A stretch of 64,000 bases of DNA from Cytobacillus depressus. Lineage in GTDB: Bacteria > Bacillota > Bacilli > Bacillales > Cytobacillaceae. The position numbers were made by a program, and so were the translations under genes. The DNA lies in NCBI RefSeq assembly GCF_008923245.1, contig NZ_WBOS01000002.1:310001-374000 (forward strand), written 5' to 3'. Positions 55,346 to 64,000 of the stretch are shown in pieces. The notes under the pieces are model-generated. The model was not told the DNA's origin, made no database searches, and worked only from the letters and a program-made list of their open reading frames with translations. Numbering within the stretch: position 1 is the stretch's first letter; each line of letters starts with the position of its first letter.

Positions 55346-58300
55346 TTGAACCAACGCATCGAGAAAGTGTTAGTAGCAAACAGAGGCGAGATTGCCATTA
55401 GAGTATTTAGAGCATGTACTGAATTAAACATTCGTACAGTAGCCATTTATTCAAAAGAGGATTCAGGATCCTTTCACCGTTATAAAGCTGATGAGGCATA
55501 TTTAGTAGGAGAAGGAAAAAAGCCTATTGATGCCTACTTAGATATCGATGGCATTATTGAAATTGCTAAAAACAGCGATGTAGATGCCATTCATCCCGGA
55601 TATGGCTTTTTATCAGAGAATATTCACTTTGCTAAACGCTGTGAAGAAGAGGGGATCATCTTTATTGGCCCGAAATCTACTCACTTAGATATGTTTGGGG
55701 ACAAGGTGAAAGCAAGAACACAGGCACAGCTAGCTGATATTCCTATTATTCCTGGGAGTGATGGGCCTATAAATGGCTTGGAAGAAGTCATTAGCTTTGG
55801 TAAAAATTATGGGTTCCCGATTATTATTAAAGCTTCTCTTGGCGGCGGCGGAAGAGGTATGAGGATTGTCAATAGCCTTGACGAAGTTAAAGAATCTTAT
55901 GAACGGGCAAAATCAGAAGCAAAGGCCGCATTTGGCAATGATGAAGTTTATGTTGAGAAATTCATCGAAAATCCAAAGCATATTGAAGTGCAAATTATTG
56001 GTGATAAGCATGGGAATATTGTACATCTTTATGAACGAGATTGCTCCGTCCAACGCCGTCACCAAAAGGTAGTAGAAGTAGCTCCTTGTGTATCTTTATC
56101 ACCTGCACTCAGAGATGAAATTTGTAATGCGGCCGTAAGACTGATGAAAAAAGTAAATTACATTAATGCGGGAACAGTTGAATTTTTAGTTTCAGGAGAA
56201 GAGTTCTACTTTATCGAAGTTAACCCACGAGTGCAAGTAGAGCATACGATCACTGAAATGGTTACAGGAATTGATATTGTCCATACGCAAATTCTTGTAG
56301 CAGAAGGGCATACTCTTCATAGTAATACAGTCGGTGTTCCAACCCAAGAGAATATCCATGTGAATGGATATGCCATTCAGTCACGTGTAACAACAGAGGA
56401 TCCATTAAATAATTTCATGCCTGACACAGGCAAAATTATGGCTTATCGCTCAGGTGGAGGGTTTGGCGTTCGTCTTGATGCTGGAAACGGTTTCCAAGGC
56501 GCGGTGATTACACCATACTATGATTCGCTACTCGTAAAATTATCAACACAGGCGATGACATTTGAACAAGCTGCCGCAAAAATGGTTCGGAACCTTCAAG
56601 AATTTAGAATTCGCGGCATTAAAACAAATATTCCGTTTTTAGAAAATGTCGTTAAACATGAGAAATTTATTAAAGGAGAATACGATACTTCCTTTATTGA
56701 TAAAACACCTGAGTTATTTTTATTCGCGAAACGAAAAGACCGTGGAACAAAAATGCTTTCTTACATTGCTAACGTTACAGTCAATGGATTCCCAGGAATT
56801 GAAAAAGTAAAGAAGCCTGTTTTTGATGAGCCAAGAATTCCACAATTAAGCAATGATATGCCATACAAAAATGGAACTAAACAAATTTTAGATCAATATG
56901 GTGCAGAAGGACTTGTTAAATGGATAAAGGATCAAAAAGAAGTGCTTCTAACTGATACGACATTCCGAGATGCTCACCAATCACTATTAGCTACACGTGT
57001 AAGAACAAGTGATATTACGAAAATTGCTGAGCCAACAGCAAAGCTGCTTCCTGGCTTGTTTTCATCAGAAATGTGGGGAGGAGCAACCTTCGATGTTGCC
57101 TATCGCTTCCTGAAAGAGGATCCTTGGGAAAGATTGCTTACGCTTAGAGAGAAAATGCCGAATGTTTTATTCCAAATGCTATTAAGGGGTTCCAATGCAG
57201 TTGGCTATGCGAACTATCCTGATAATGTTATTCGAGAATTCGTAGAAAAATCTGCACATGCAGGCATTGATGTTTACCGAATTTTTGATAGCCTAAACTG
57301 GGTTAAAGGGATGGAAGTGGCCATTGACGCTGTACGCCAAACGGGGAAAATTGCTGAGGCGGCCATTTGTTATACCGGAGATATAATGGATCCAACGAGA
57401 ACTAAATATAATATTAACTATTATAAAGAATTGGCAAAGGAATTAGAAAATCAAGGTGCACATATTTTAGGACTTAAAGATATGGCAGGATTGTTAAAGC
57501 CACAAGCTGCTTATCGCTTAATTTCGGAGCTAAAAGAAACGGTTAATATTCCAATTCACCTTCATACACATGATACGAGCGGAAATGGCATCTTTACGTA
57601 TGCGAAGGCCATTGAAGCGGGAGTGGATATTGTTGATGTGGCAGTCAGTTCAATGGCGGGGTTAACATCACAGCCAAGCGCTAACTCCCTCTATTATGCA
57701 TTAGAAGGAACAGATCGCAAACCAAATATCGATATTCAAGCTTTAGAACAGCTATCATATTATTGGGAAGACGTTAGAAAATATTATCATGATTTTGAAA
57801 GCGGCATGAATGCTCCTCATTCTGAAATATATCAGCATGAGATGCCTGGCGGACAATATAGCAATCTGCAACAACAAGCTAAAGGTGTCGGGTTAGGTGA
57901 GAAATGGGATGAAGTGAAGGAAATGTATTCCCGAGTAAACCAAATGTTTGGTGATATTGTGAAAGTAACCCCATCATCTAAAGTTGTTGGAGATATGGCA
58001 TTATACATGGTTCAAAATCAATTAACAGAGGAAGATGTCATTGCTAAAGGTATGACTCTTGATTTCCCAGATTCTGTTGTTGAGCTTTTTGAGGGATATT
58101 TAGGTCAGCCATATGGAGGCTTCCCAAAAGAGCTGCAAAATGTAATCCTAAAGAATAGAGAGCCAATTACTGTACGCCCAGGAGAACTATTGGAAGATGT
58201 TGATTTTGATGCAATGAGTGAAAAGCTATTTAAAGAGCTTGGAAGACAAGTAACTAGCTTTGATAAACTTGCATATGCCCTTTATCCAAAAGTATTTATG

Positions 58301-58786
58301 GACTATATTAAAACCGTAGAAAGCTTTGGAGATGTGTCAGTTCTTAACACTCCTACCTTCCTGTTTGGAATGCGTCTAGGCGAAGAAATTGAAATTGAAA
58401 TTGAGACTGGTAAAACATTAATTGTGAAGCTCGTTTCGATTGGCCAGCCGCAAGAAGATGGCAATCGAGTCGTTTATTTTGAGTTAAATGGTCAACCACG
58501 TGAAGTCATTATTAAAGATGAAAGTATTAAAGCGACAGTTGTGTCTAAAATAATGGCTGATCCGCATAATGAAAGTCATATCGGTGCTTCTATGCCTGGA
58601 ACAGTTATCAAGGTTTTAGTTAAAAAGGGAGAAAAGGTAGTGAAAGGTGATCATTTAATGATTACTGAAGCAATGAAAATGGAAACAACAGTCCAAGCTC
58701 CTTTTGCCGGTACGATTGAAGACATTTATGTTGCAAATGGCGATGCCATCCAAACTGGTGATTTACTAATTGAAATTACAAAATAA
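55346..58786 (+). CDS. pyc: Pyruvate carboxylase
   Basis: 1146 residues from TTG 55346, six bases after GAGGTG (a TTG at 55343 is also possible). Domains: biotin carboxylase (1-450; VLVANRGEIAIRVFRA, ATP-grasp SLGGGGRGMRI), carboxyltransferase (about 530-800; LLTDTTFRDAHQSLLATR), allosteric linker, and biotin carrier with the biotinylated Lys near residue 1111 in EAMKMETT. It carboxylates pyruvate to oxaloacetate. In B. subtilis the unliganded c-di-AMP receptor DarB activates PycA; darB is also in this window. Confidence 0.97.
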   Translation: MNQRIEKVLVANRGEIAIRVFRACTELNIRTVAIYSKEDSGSFHRYKADEAYLVGEGKKPIDAYLDIDGIIEIAKNSDVDAIHPGYGFLSENIHFAKRCEEEGIIFIGPKSTHLDMFGDKVKARTQAQLADIPIIPGSDGPINGLEEVISFGKNYGFPIIIKASLGGGGRGMRIVNSLDEVKESYERAKSEAKAAFGNDEVYVEKFIENPKHIEVQIIGDKHGNIVHLYERDCSVQRRHQKVVEVAPCVSLSPALRDEICNAAVRLMKKVNYINAGTVEFLVSGEEFYFIEVNPRVQVEHTITEMVTGIDIVHTQILVAEGHTLHSNTVGVPTQENIHVNGYAIQSRVTTEDPLNNFMPDTGKIMAYRSGGGFGVRLDAGNGFQGAVITPYYDSLLVKLSTQAMTFEQAAAKMVRNLQEFRIRGIKTNIPFLENVVKHEKFIKGEYDTSFIDKTPELFLFAKRKDRGTKMLSYIANVTVNGFPGIEKVKKPVFDEPRIPQLSNDMPYKNGTKQILDQYGAEGLVKWIKDQKEVLLTDTTFRDAHQSLLATRVRTSDITKIAEPTAKLLPGLFSSEMWGGATFDVAYRFLKEDPWERLLTLREKMPNVLFQMLLRGSNAVGYANYPDNVIREFVEKSAHAGIDVYRIFDSLNWVKGMEVAIDAVRQTGKIAEAAICYTGDIMDPTRTKYNINYYKELAKELENQGAHILGLKDMAGLLKPQAAYRLISELKETVNIPIHLHTHDTSGNGIFTYAKAIEAGVDIVDVAVSSMAGLTSQPSANSLYYALEGTDRKPNIDIQALEQLSYYWEDVRKYYHDFESGMNAPHSEIYQHEMPGGQYSNLQQQAKGVGLGEKWDEVKEMYSRVNQMFGDIVKVTPSSKVVGDMALYMVQNQLTEEDVIAKGMTLDFPDSVVELFEGYLGQPYGGFPKELQNVILKNREPITVRPGELLEDVDFDAMSEKLFKELGRQVTSFDKLAYALYPKVFMDYIKTVESFGDVSVLNTPTFLFGMRLGEEIEIEIETGKTLIVKLVSIGQPQEDGNRVVYFELNGQPREVIIKDESIKATVVSKIMADPHNESHIGASMPGTVIKVLVKKGEKVVKGDHLMITEAMKMETTVQAPFAGTIEDIYVANGDAIQTGDLLIEITK

Positions 58787-58793
58787 TAGACAA

Positions 58794-58833
58794 GAAAAAA
58801 GAGCTGCAGATTCGAACTGCGGCTCTTTTTTTG
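58794..58833. terminator. Bidirectional terminator between pyc and ctaA
   Basis: AAAAAAGAGC(TGCAG) / (CTGC)GGCTCTTTTTTT with a short loop; serves both convergent genes. Confidence 0.85.
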
Positions 58834-58834
58834 A

Positions 58835-59803
58835 TTATTGTACGGTTACCGGCGGTGGGGAAGTCAATTGCTTTTCTTCCTTTGATCCCTCTAATGCAAG
58901 TGCATTTTTCTTGCTTCTGGAAGATAAAAGTATGAAATAACTTAATACTCCAAATAGGCAAGAAATAAAGAAGGCGTGAGCAAGGGCGATATATAAATTT
59001 AATTTTGATATTACAACTAAAGCACCTGCGATTACTTGTAAAGCAACAAGAACAAAAGAAATAATCCATCCCCAGTAAATAACTTTTTGATATTTGTAAT
59101 GTTTAATAGCAATGAAAGTAATATAAGCAATCCACAAGAAAATAATGCCAGCTGCAGCTCGATGGCCCATTTGCACCCATTCATACATATTCGTTGGCAA
59201 CGCGAAATTATTGTTAATACAAAGCGGCCAATCCCTGCAAACTAAACTTGCATTGACATGTCTTACTAGTGCACCAGTATAAACAACTAAATAGCTGTAA
59301 ATTGAAACGCCGATAATATGCTTCTTCATTCTATCATCAAGAACAATTCTTTCAGCTTCAAATTTCTTATCAACTTCAAAAACTAAAAGCGTAAGAAGCA
59401 GAACTGTAGCAAAAGAAATTAAAGAAATTCCAAAATGTAAAGCAAGAACAAAGTCAGATTGTCCCCATTTTACTGCAGCCGCACCAATTAAGCCTTGAAG
59501 GACAAGAAATAAGAAGGAAGTAAGCGATAAAAACTTAGTTTCTCTTATATGTCCGATAGAACGCCAAGTCCATATCGATAGAATAAGCACCATAATTCCT
59601 ACTCCACCCGAAACGACCCGATGGGCAAGTTCAATAATTAATTCAGGTGTAATATTTTTTGGCAAAAGCTCACCATGACAAAGTGGCCAAGACCTGCCAC
59701 ATCCCATACCGGAATCTGTTTTTGTGACAAGAGCTCCCCCTAATAAAACAAGCAGCATTCCAATGGTTGTAAAAACGGCAAACCATTTTAATGATCGTTG
59801 CAA
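58835..59803 (-). CDS. ctaA: Heme A synthase CtaA
   Basis: 322 residues from TTG 59803 behind AAGGGTG; eight membrane helices. The two halves each have paired His ligands (ELAHRVVSG and [16 protein letters not shown] and ALAHAFF). A Cys pair in [12 protein letters not shown] near residue 35 and a second in VCRDWPLC are typical of the Bacillus enzyme. It oxidises heme O to heme A for aa3/caa3 oxidases. Divergent from ctaB, as in B. subtilis. The C-terminal tail of about 25 residues is hydrophilic. Confidence 0.95.
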   Translation of the reverse strand: MQRSLKWFAVFTTIGMLLVLLGGALVTKTDSGMGCGRSWPLCHGELLPKNITPELIIELAHRVVSGGVGIMVLILSIWTWRSIGHIRETKFLSLTSFLFLVLQGLIGAAAVKWGQSDFVLALHFGISLISFATVLLLTLLVFEVDKKFEAERIVLDDRMKKHIIGVSIYSYLVVYTGALVRHVNASLVCRDWPLCINNNFALPTNMYEWVQMGHRAAAGIIFLWIAYITFIAIKHYKYQKVIYWGWIISFVLVALQVIAGALVVISKLNLYIALAHAFFISCLFGVLSYFILLSSRSKKNALALEGSKEEKQLTSPPPVTVQ

Positions 59804-60393
59804 ATTGCGTCACCCTTTTCTTAATAAATCAATGATTGAAATTTTCAGATTAACTATTTAAAATTGATGTGTCTGAAATAGATAAAAATTCCATTTTACA
59901 AAAGTAATTCCAATGACTGCCTTCTCGATAGTACCTTATAAAAGCTAGTTTTACAATTATTAATCCAGTATTACGGTCTTATCATTGATAATAATATGTA
60001 GTTTTCATGTCTTTCTATTAAAAATGGACAAAACAGTGTAAAAATCCTAATTAAATATTTTGGTTAAATTATAGAAGTCATCCCTTATATTATGGCAGAA
60101 AAACAACAATTCTTTAACAAAAATAATACGCCGACACAAATTATTCATATTTTATTCGAAAAAAGTTCACAAAAAAACTAAAAAGTGTGATTTAATAGAC
60201 AGTGAAGGATGACTTTTCCATGGTAAATGGTTAACAGTATTATTACAATTATAATAGTAGAAAACTATTGAACTTCACGTTTATTTGGAATGCTCTTCGT
60301 TTTTTATTGCAAATATAGCATTGTAAGCTAGTATGCTTTATAGTTGTAGTGTCATTGTCGTATTTGTGATAGGGGATAAAGGAGGAAAAAAAT
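59804..60393. other. Divergent ctaA-ctaB intergenic region
   Basis: 590 AT-rich bases without any ORF that I can support. A TATAAT at 60249-60254 has no good -35 partner, which may mean activator-dependent transcription; in B. subtilis the ResD regulator acts on this region. I could not define ResD boxes by eye. Confidence 0.5.
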
Positions 60394-61332
60394 ATGTCTA
60401 ACTCAAGGGCTTTCGTTAATGCTGGTTTAAAAAACAGCGAAGGAAGCCTGGAAAAAGAAGTGCCAAGGACTACTGCTTGGAAGGAGTTTTTATCATTAAT
60501 TAAGATTGGAATTGTTAATTCTAATCTAATTACAACCTTTACCGGTCTATGGCTAGCGCTTCATTTTACAGGAAAAGGCTTTTTGAATCATTTGGATATC
60601 ATTCTTTATACAATAATTGGTTCTTCCTTAATTATCGCCGGCTCTTGTGCCCTAAATAATTATATTGACCGAGATATTGATCCTTTTATGGAAAGAACGA
60701 AGAGCAGGCCGACTGTAACTGGGAGAATTTCACCAGCATTCGTTGCGGCAATAAGCTTTTTATTTATCGGTGTTGGTACAATATTTCTTCTGCTTACGAC
60801 AGTAACTGCAGCATTAATTGGTGTAGTTGGTGTCTTTAGTTATATTGTTCTCTATACCATTTGGTCAAAACGAAGATATGTATCAAACACGATTATTGGA
60901 AGTATTTCCGGTGCAGTCCCTCCCCTTATTGGCTGGGCCGCTGTTGATGCAAATCTTGATGTTATGGCTTGGGCATTATTCTTAATTATGTTTATTTGGC
61001 AGCCCCCGCATTTTTACGCACTTGCTATGAGAAGGTGTGAAGAATATCGTGCTGCAAATGTTCCAATGCTACCGGTTGTAAAAGGATTTAAAAGAACAAA
61101 ACTTTCCATTTATTTATGGGTTGCTGCATTGTTGCCGCTTCCATTTTTACTTCCGGAATTAGGGATGCCATTTATGATTCTTGCAACACTATTAAATATT
61201 GGCTGGATTGCTACCGGAATATATGCAAGAAAGTTTAAAGATGATATTAAATGGGCCACATTAATGTTTGTATATTCACTACAATATCTGACTATTATGT
61301 TTGTAGCTATGGTTATTATCACATTAATCTAA
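60394..61332 (+). CDS. ctaB: Protoheme IX farnesyltransferase (heme O synthase) CtaB
   Basis: 312 residues behind AAAGGAGG, with about nine membrane helices. The UbiA-family prenyl-binding motif [19 protein letters not shown] lies near residue 88 and the second Asp region is [13 protein letters not shown]; the loop [13 protein letters not shown] is characteristic of heme O synthases. It farnesylates protoheme, and the product is used by CtaA. It is separated from ctaC by 225 bases carrying two hairpins. Confidence 0.95.
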   Translation: MSNSRAFVNAGLKNSEGSLEKEVPRTTAWKEFLSLIKIGIVNSNLITTFTGLWLALHFTGKGFLNHLDIILYTIIGSSLIIAGSCALNNYIDRDIDPFMERTKSRPTVTGRISPAFVAAISFLFIGVGTIFLLLTTVTAALIGVVGVFSYIVLYTIWSKRRYVSNTIIGSISGAVPPLIGWAAVDANLDVMAWALFLIMFIWQPPHFYALAMRRCEEYRAANVPMLPVVKGFKRTKLSIYLWVAALLPLPFLLPELGMPFMILATLLNIGWIATGIYARKFKDDIKWATLMFVYSLQYLTIMFVAMVIITLI

Positions 61333-61350
61333 ACTTCTTAGGTTATAAAA

Positions 61351-61386
61351 GGGAAGGGCAGTGGAAATCCACTATGCCCTAATCCC
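61351..61386 (+). other. Hairpin 1 between ctaB and ctaC
   Basis: GGGAAGGGCAGTGG pairs with CCACTATGCCCTAATCCC (two small mismatches) over an AAAT loop. No U run follows. Confidence 0.6.
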
Positions 61387-61404
61387 ATAATAATATTTTG
61401 GCTG

Positions 61405-61433
61405 CCTTAATATTGGATGTTTCAATATTAAGG
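61405..61433 (+). other. Hairpin 2 between ctaB and ctaC
   Basis: Perfect 11-bp stem CCTTAATATTG / CAATATTAAGG with a seven-base loop, 18 bases after hairpin 1. Also without a U run. Confidence 0.6.
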
Positions 61434-61557
61434 TATAATACATACTTACCTTTGTTAGGAAATTCTTTCTTTTCCTAAATGTTAGAAAGAATTTATTTAT
61501 AATTTTTTCGATCAAACATTTCAAACAAATCATACGAAAGAGGGGTTTGATTAAGCT

Positions 61558-62637
61558 ATGAAAAGGCTTGCAAAATGGCGTCTTGCTTCGTTATTTGCGA
61601 TTGTTGCGCTCATTCTTTCTGCATGCGGTAATGCGAATTTATCGGCTTTACAGCCTGCAGGTGAAGTAGCGCAAAAACAATACGATTTAATGGTGCTAAG
61701 CACTGCTATCATGGTAGGGGTAATTGCAATAGTAGCAGTGATTTTCGTTATTGTTTTGGTAAAATTCCGTCGGAAGGACGATAAAATACCAAAGCAAGTA
61801 GAGGGAAGTCACGCATTAGAAATTATTTGGACAGTAATTCCAATATTATTAGTTTTTGTTCTTGCTATTCCAACTGTTTCATTAACATTTAAATTAGCTG
61901 ACGTTTCAGCAATGGATAAGAAGAACGAGGATGGAAAAACTGATGCACTTGTTGTTAATGTGCGTGCCAATTTATATTGGTGGGAGTTTGAATATCCGAA
62001 CGAAGAAATTATTACTAGTCAGGATTTAGTCGTTCCGACAAATGAGAGAGTTTATTTCAATTTAATCGCTTCAGATGTTAAACACTCATTCTGGATTCCT
62101 GCTGCAGGTGGTAAGTTAGATACGAACGTAGATAACGTAAATAAATTTTGGCTACAGTTTGATAACGACAAAGCAAATGCAAAGGATGTTAATAACATAT
62201 TCTACGGTAAATGTGCCGAGCTTTGTGGTCCATCCCATGCCTTAATGGACTTTAAAGTAAAAGCGGTTTCACGTGCCGAGTTTGACCGTTGGGTAAGTGA
62301 TATGCAAAGTGTGAAAGAGCCAATGAAGCCTGACACTCCATTAGCACAACAAGGTCAAGATATCTTTAATCAAAGCTGCATCGGCTGTCATGCAGTTACA
62401 CCTGCAAATACGACACCTGAAGCAGCAAGATTAGCACCAAACTTAACGAACTTTGGTGAACGTGAAAAGATTGCTGGTTTTTTAGAACATACAGAACAGG
62501 ATTTAAAGAATTGGTTATCTGATCCTGAAAAATATAAGCCAGGCAATAAAATGACGAACACTTATGGTGACCTTACACCAGATCAGCTTGATGCCTTAAC
62601 TGAATATTTAATGGGATTAAAAGTTCAAGGGAAATAG
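61558..62637 (+). CDS. ctaC: caa3 cytochrome c oxidase subunit II with cytochrome c domain
   Basis: 359 residues behind GAGGGG. The lipobox LSACG (Cys near residue 22) is followed by two membrane helices (about 40-62 and 85-105) and a cupredoxin domain with CuA ligands His in DVKHSFWIP and CAELCGPSHALM near residue 218. A fused cytochrome c domain has the heme motif CIGCH near residue 273 and a distal Met in NKMTNTYG. This is the caa3-type subunit found in Bacillus. It starts ctaCD. Confidence 0.96.
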   Translation: MKRLAKWRLASLFAIVALILSACGNANLSALQPAGEVAQKQYDLMVLSTAIMVGVIAIVAVIFVIVLVKFRRKDDKIPKQVEGSHALEIIWTVIPILLVFVLAIPTVSLTFKLADVSAMDKKNEDGKTDALVVNVRANLYWWEFEYPNEEIITSQDLVVPTNERVYFNLIASDVKHSFWIPAAGGKLDTNVDNVNKFWLQFDNDKANAKDVNNIFYGKCAELCGPSHALMDFKVKAVSRAEFDRWVSDMQSVKEPMKPDTPLAQQGQDIFNQSCIGCHAVTPANTTPEAARLAPNLTNFGEREKIAGFLEHTEQDLKNWLSDPEKYKPGNKMTNTYGDLTPDQLDALTEYLMGLKVQGK

Positions 62638-62663
62638 TGTAGTTGCTAAAAGGAGGTAAAATT

Positions 62664-64000
62664 GTGAGTAGCATTGCTCAAAAACAAGGTTTTGGTGCAG
62701 TACTTTGGGATTATCTTACAACAGTAGACCATAAAAAAATTGCACACCTTTATCTTTTTGCTGGCGGATTCTTCTTTCTACTTGGTGGAATTGAGGCTAT
62801 GGTTATCCGTATTCAGCTAATTAAGCCAAATAATGATTTTGTTAGTGCTGGATTATTTAATGAAATGTTAACGATGCACGGAACAACAATGATATTCCTG
62901 GCAGCCATGCCATTGTTATTAGGATTTATGAATGCTGTCATGCCGCTTCAAATTGGGGCTCGTGACGTTGCATTCCCTTTCATTAACTCTTTAGGATTCT
63001 GGTTATTTTTCTTTGGCGGAGTTTTCCTTAACCTTTCATGGTTTTTAGGCGGAGCGCCTGATGCTGGATGGACTTCTTATGCATCTCTATCATTACACTC
63101 TCAAGGTCATGGAATTGACTTTTACTTATTAGGATTACAGATCTCCGGTTTTGGAACGTTAATGGGGGGAATTAACTTCCTAGTAACGATTATTAACATG
63201 CGAGCACCAGGGATGACTTATATGCGTATGCCGATGTTTACATGGACAACGTTTGTTGCTTCATCTCTCATCCTTTTCGCATTCCCACCATTAACTGTGA
63301 GTATCTTCCTAATGATGTTTGACCGTATGTTCGGAGCTAACTTCTTTGATGCATCAATGGGTGGAAATACAATTATTTGGGAACACTTTTTCTGGATCTT
63401 CGGGCACCCAGAAGTATACATTTTAATTCTACCTGCTTTCGGTATTTTCTCTGAAATTTTCGCAGTGTTTGCACGAAAGCGTCTGTTTGGTTATTCATCG
63501 ATGGTATTTGCTACCGTATTAATCGGATTTTTAGGATTCATGGTTTGGGCTCACCATATGTTTACAACTGGATTAGGCCCAATTGCTAACGCCATCTTTG
63601 CTGTAGCAACAATGGCGATTGCTGTACCGACTGGAATTAAAATTTTCAACTGGTTATTTACACTTTGGGGTGGAAGTATTAAATTTACAACGCCAATGCT
63701 TTATGCGATCGCATTTATTCCTTCCTTCTTAATGGGTGGAGTAACTGGGGTTATGCTTGGAGCAGCAGCAGCGGACTATCAATATCATGATACGTATTTC
63801 GTTGTTGCACACTTCCACTATGTAATTGTTGGTGGGGTTGTGTTTGCTTTACTAGCGGGCACACATTTCTACTGGCCGAAAATGTTCGGTACAATGTTAA
63901 ATGAAGTACTTGGAAAAATTACATTCGTGCTATTTTTCATCGGATTCCATTTAACATTCTTTATCCAGCATTTCTTAGGACTATGGGGAATGCCACGACG
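62664..64000 (+). CDS. ctaD: caa3 cytochrome c oxidase subunit I, partial at window end
   Basis: Open from GTG 62664 (behind AAAGGAGG, 26 bases after ctaC) to the window edge, about 445 codons. It starts VSSIAQKQGFG, then LTTVDHKKIAHLY. Heme-copper ligands seen: His in LTMHGTTMIFLAAMP, the HPEVYIL motif with the Tyr-His cross-link pair, the WAHHMFTTG CuB His pair and VVAHFHYVI for the hemes. The C-terminus is outside the window. Confidence 0.96.
   Translation, partial: MSSIAQKQGFGAVLWDYLTTVDHKKIAHLYLFAGGFFFLLGGIEAMVIRIQLIKPNNDFVSAGLFNEMLTMHGTTMIFLAAMPLLLGFMNAVMPLQIGARDVAFPFINSLGFWLFFFGGVFLNLSWFLGGAPDAGWTSYASLSLHSQGHGIDFYLLGLQISGFGTLMGGINFLVTIINMRAPGMTYMRMPMFTWTTFVASSLILFAFPPLTVSIFLMMFDRMFGANFFDASMGGNTIIWEHFFWIFGHPEVYILILPAFGIFSEIFAVFARKRLFGYSSMVFATVLIGFLGFMVWAHHMFTTGLGPIANAIFAVATMAIAVPTGIKIFNWLFTLWGGSIKFTTPMLYAIAFIPSFLMGGVTGVMLGAAAADYQYHDTYFVVAHFHYVIVGGVVFALLAGTHFYWPKMFGTMLNEVLGKITFVLFFIGFHLTFFIQHFLGLWGMPR

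Overview
The window is chromosomal DNA from a low-GC Gram-positive bacterium, almost certainly a member of the Bacillaceae. Shine-Dalgarno sites are strong, TTG starts are frequent, U-tailed hairpin terminators are abundant, and the gene order closely follows the Bacillus subtilis ykw-yku-ykr-pdh-ykt-yla-cta region. I see no tRNA, rRNA, CRISPR array, prophage or intact insertion sequence. The species cannot be named from what is visible.

Layout. 1-3.1 kb: tail of a MoxR ATPase, a DUF58 protein and a membrane protein (a yeaC-yeaD-yebA-like cluster), then an orphan HPr-like carrier. 3.1-6 kb: lipoprotein, YkwC-type dehydrogenase, small lysine-rich protein, RDD protein. 6-14.1 kb: signalling genes cheV, ykyB, a PAS-GGDEF-EAL protein and degenerate-EAL ykuI, with ykuE and aspartase between them. 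14.1-17.5 kb: a ba3-type oxidase locus that looks damaged (frameshifted subunit I, decapitated SCO1) behind a well-placed Fnr-type site. 17.7-22.6 kb: DUF3993-like protein, glutaredoxin-like protein, ykuJ, ykzF, ykuL (darB), an MFS exporter and ccpC. 22.7-26.3 kb: a heterodimeric ABC exporter (yknUV). 26.5-31.2 kb: ktrC, rpoY-rnjA, ykrA, def, and a yjcZ-like gene. 31.4-37.9 kb: ykyA, the pyruvate dehydrogenase operon pdhABCD and slp. 39.5-41.8 kb: a DUF3055 gene, the SR1 dual-function RNA with SR1P, and speA. 42-53.7 kb: nitronate monooxygenase, yktA, yktB, ykzI, suhB, ylaF, typA, ylaH, ylaI, ylaJ, ylaK, ylaL, glsA, ylaN. 54-64 kb: ftsW, pyc, ctaA/ctaB, ctaC and the start of ctaD.

Functionally the window joins pyruvate metabolism (PDH, pyruvate carboxylase, the CcpC regulator, SR1) to aerobic respiration (heme A synthesis and caa3 oxidase; ba3 remnants), RNA turnover (RNase J1 with RNAP epsilon) and second-messenger signalling (c-di-GMP enzymes; KtrC and DarB as c-di-AMP receptors). 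Two families of dispersed GC-rich intergenic repeats account for most long gene-free stretches, and one repeat fragment lies exactly at the break in the SCO1 remnant.

No clearly new multi-gene system is evident; this is largely conserved backbone. The best leads are the decaying ba3 locus with its conserved-looking regulatory site and an unrecognised Met/His-rich membrane protein, a small cationic ORF plus hairpin ahead of rpoY-rnjA, the orphan HPr variant, and RNA hairpins inside the pdh and cta operons.
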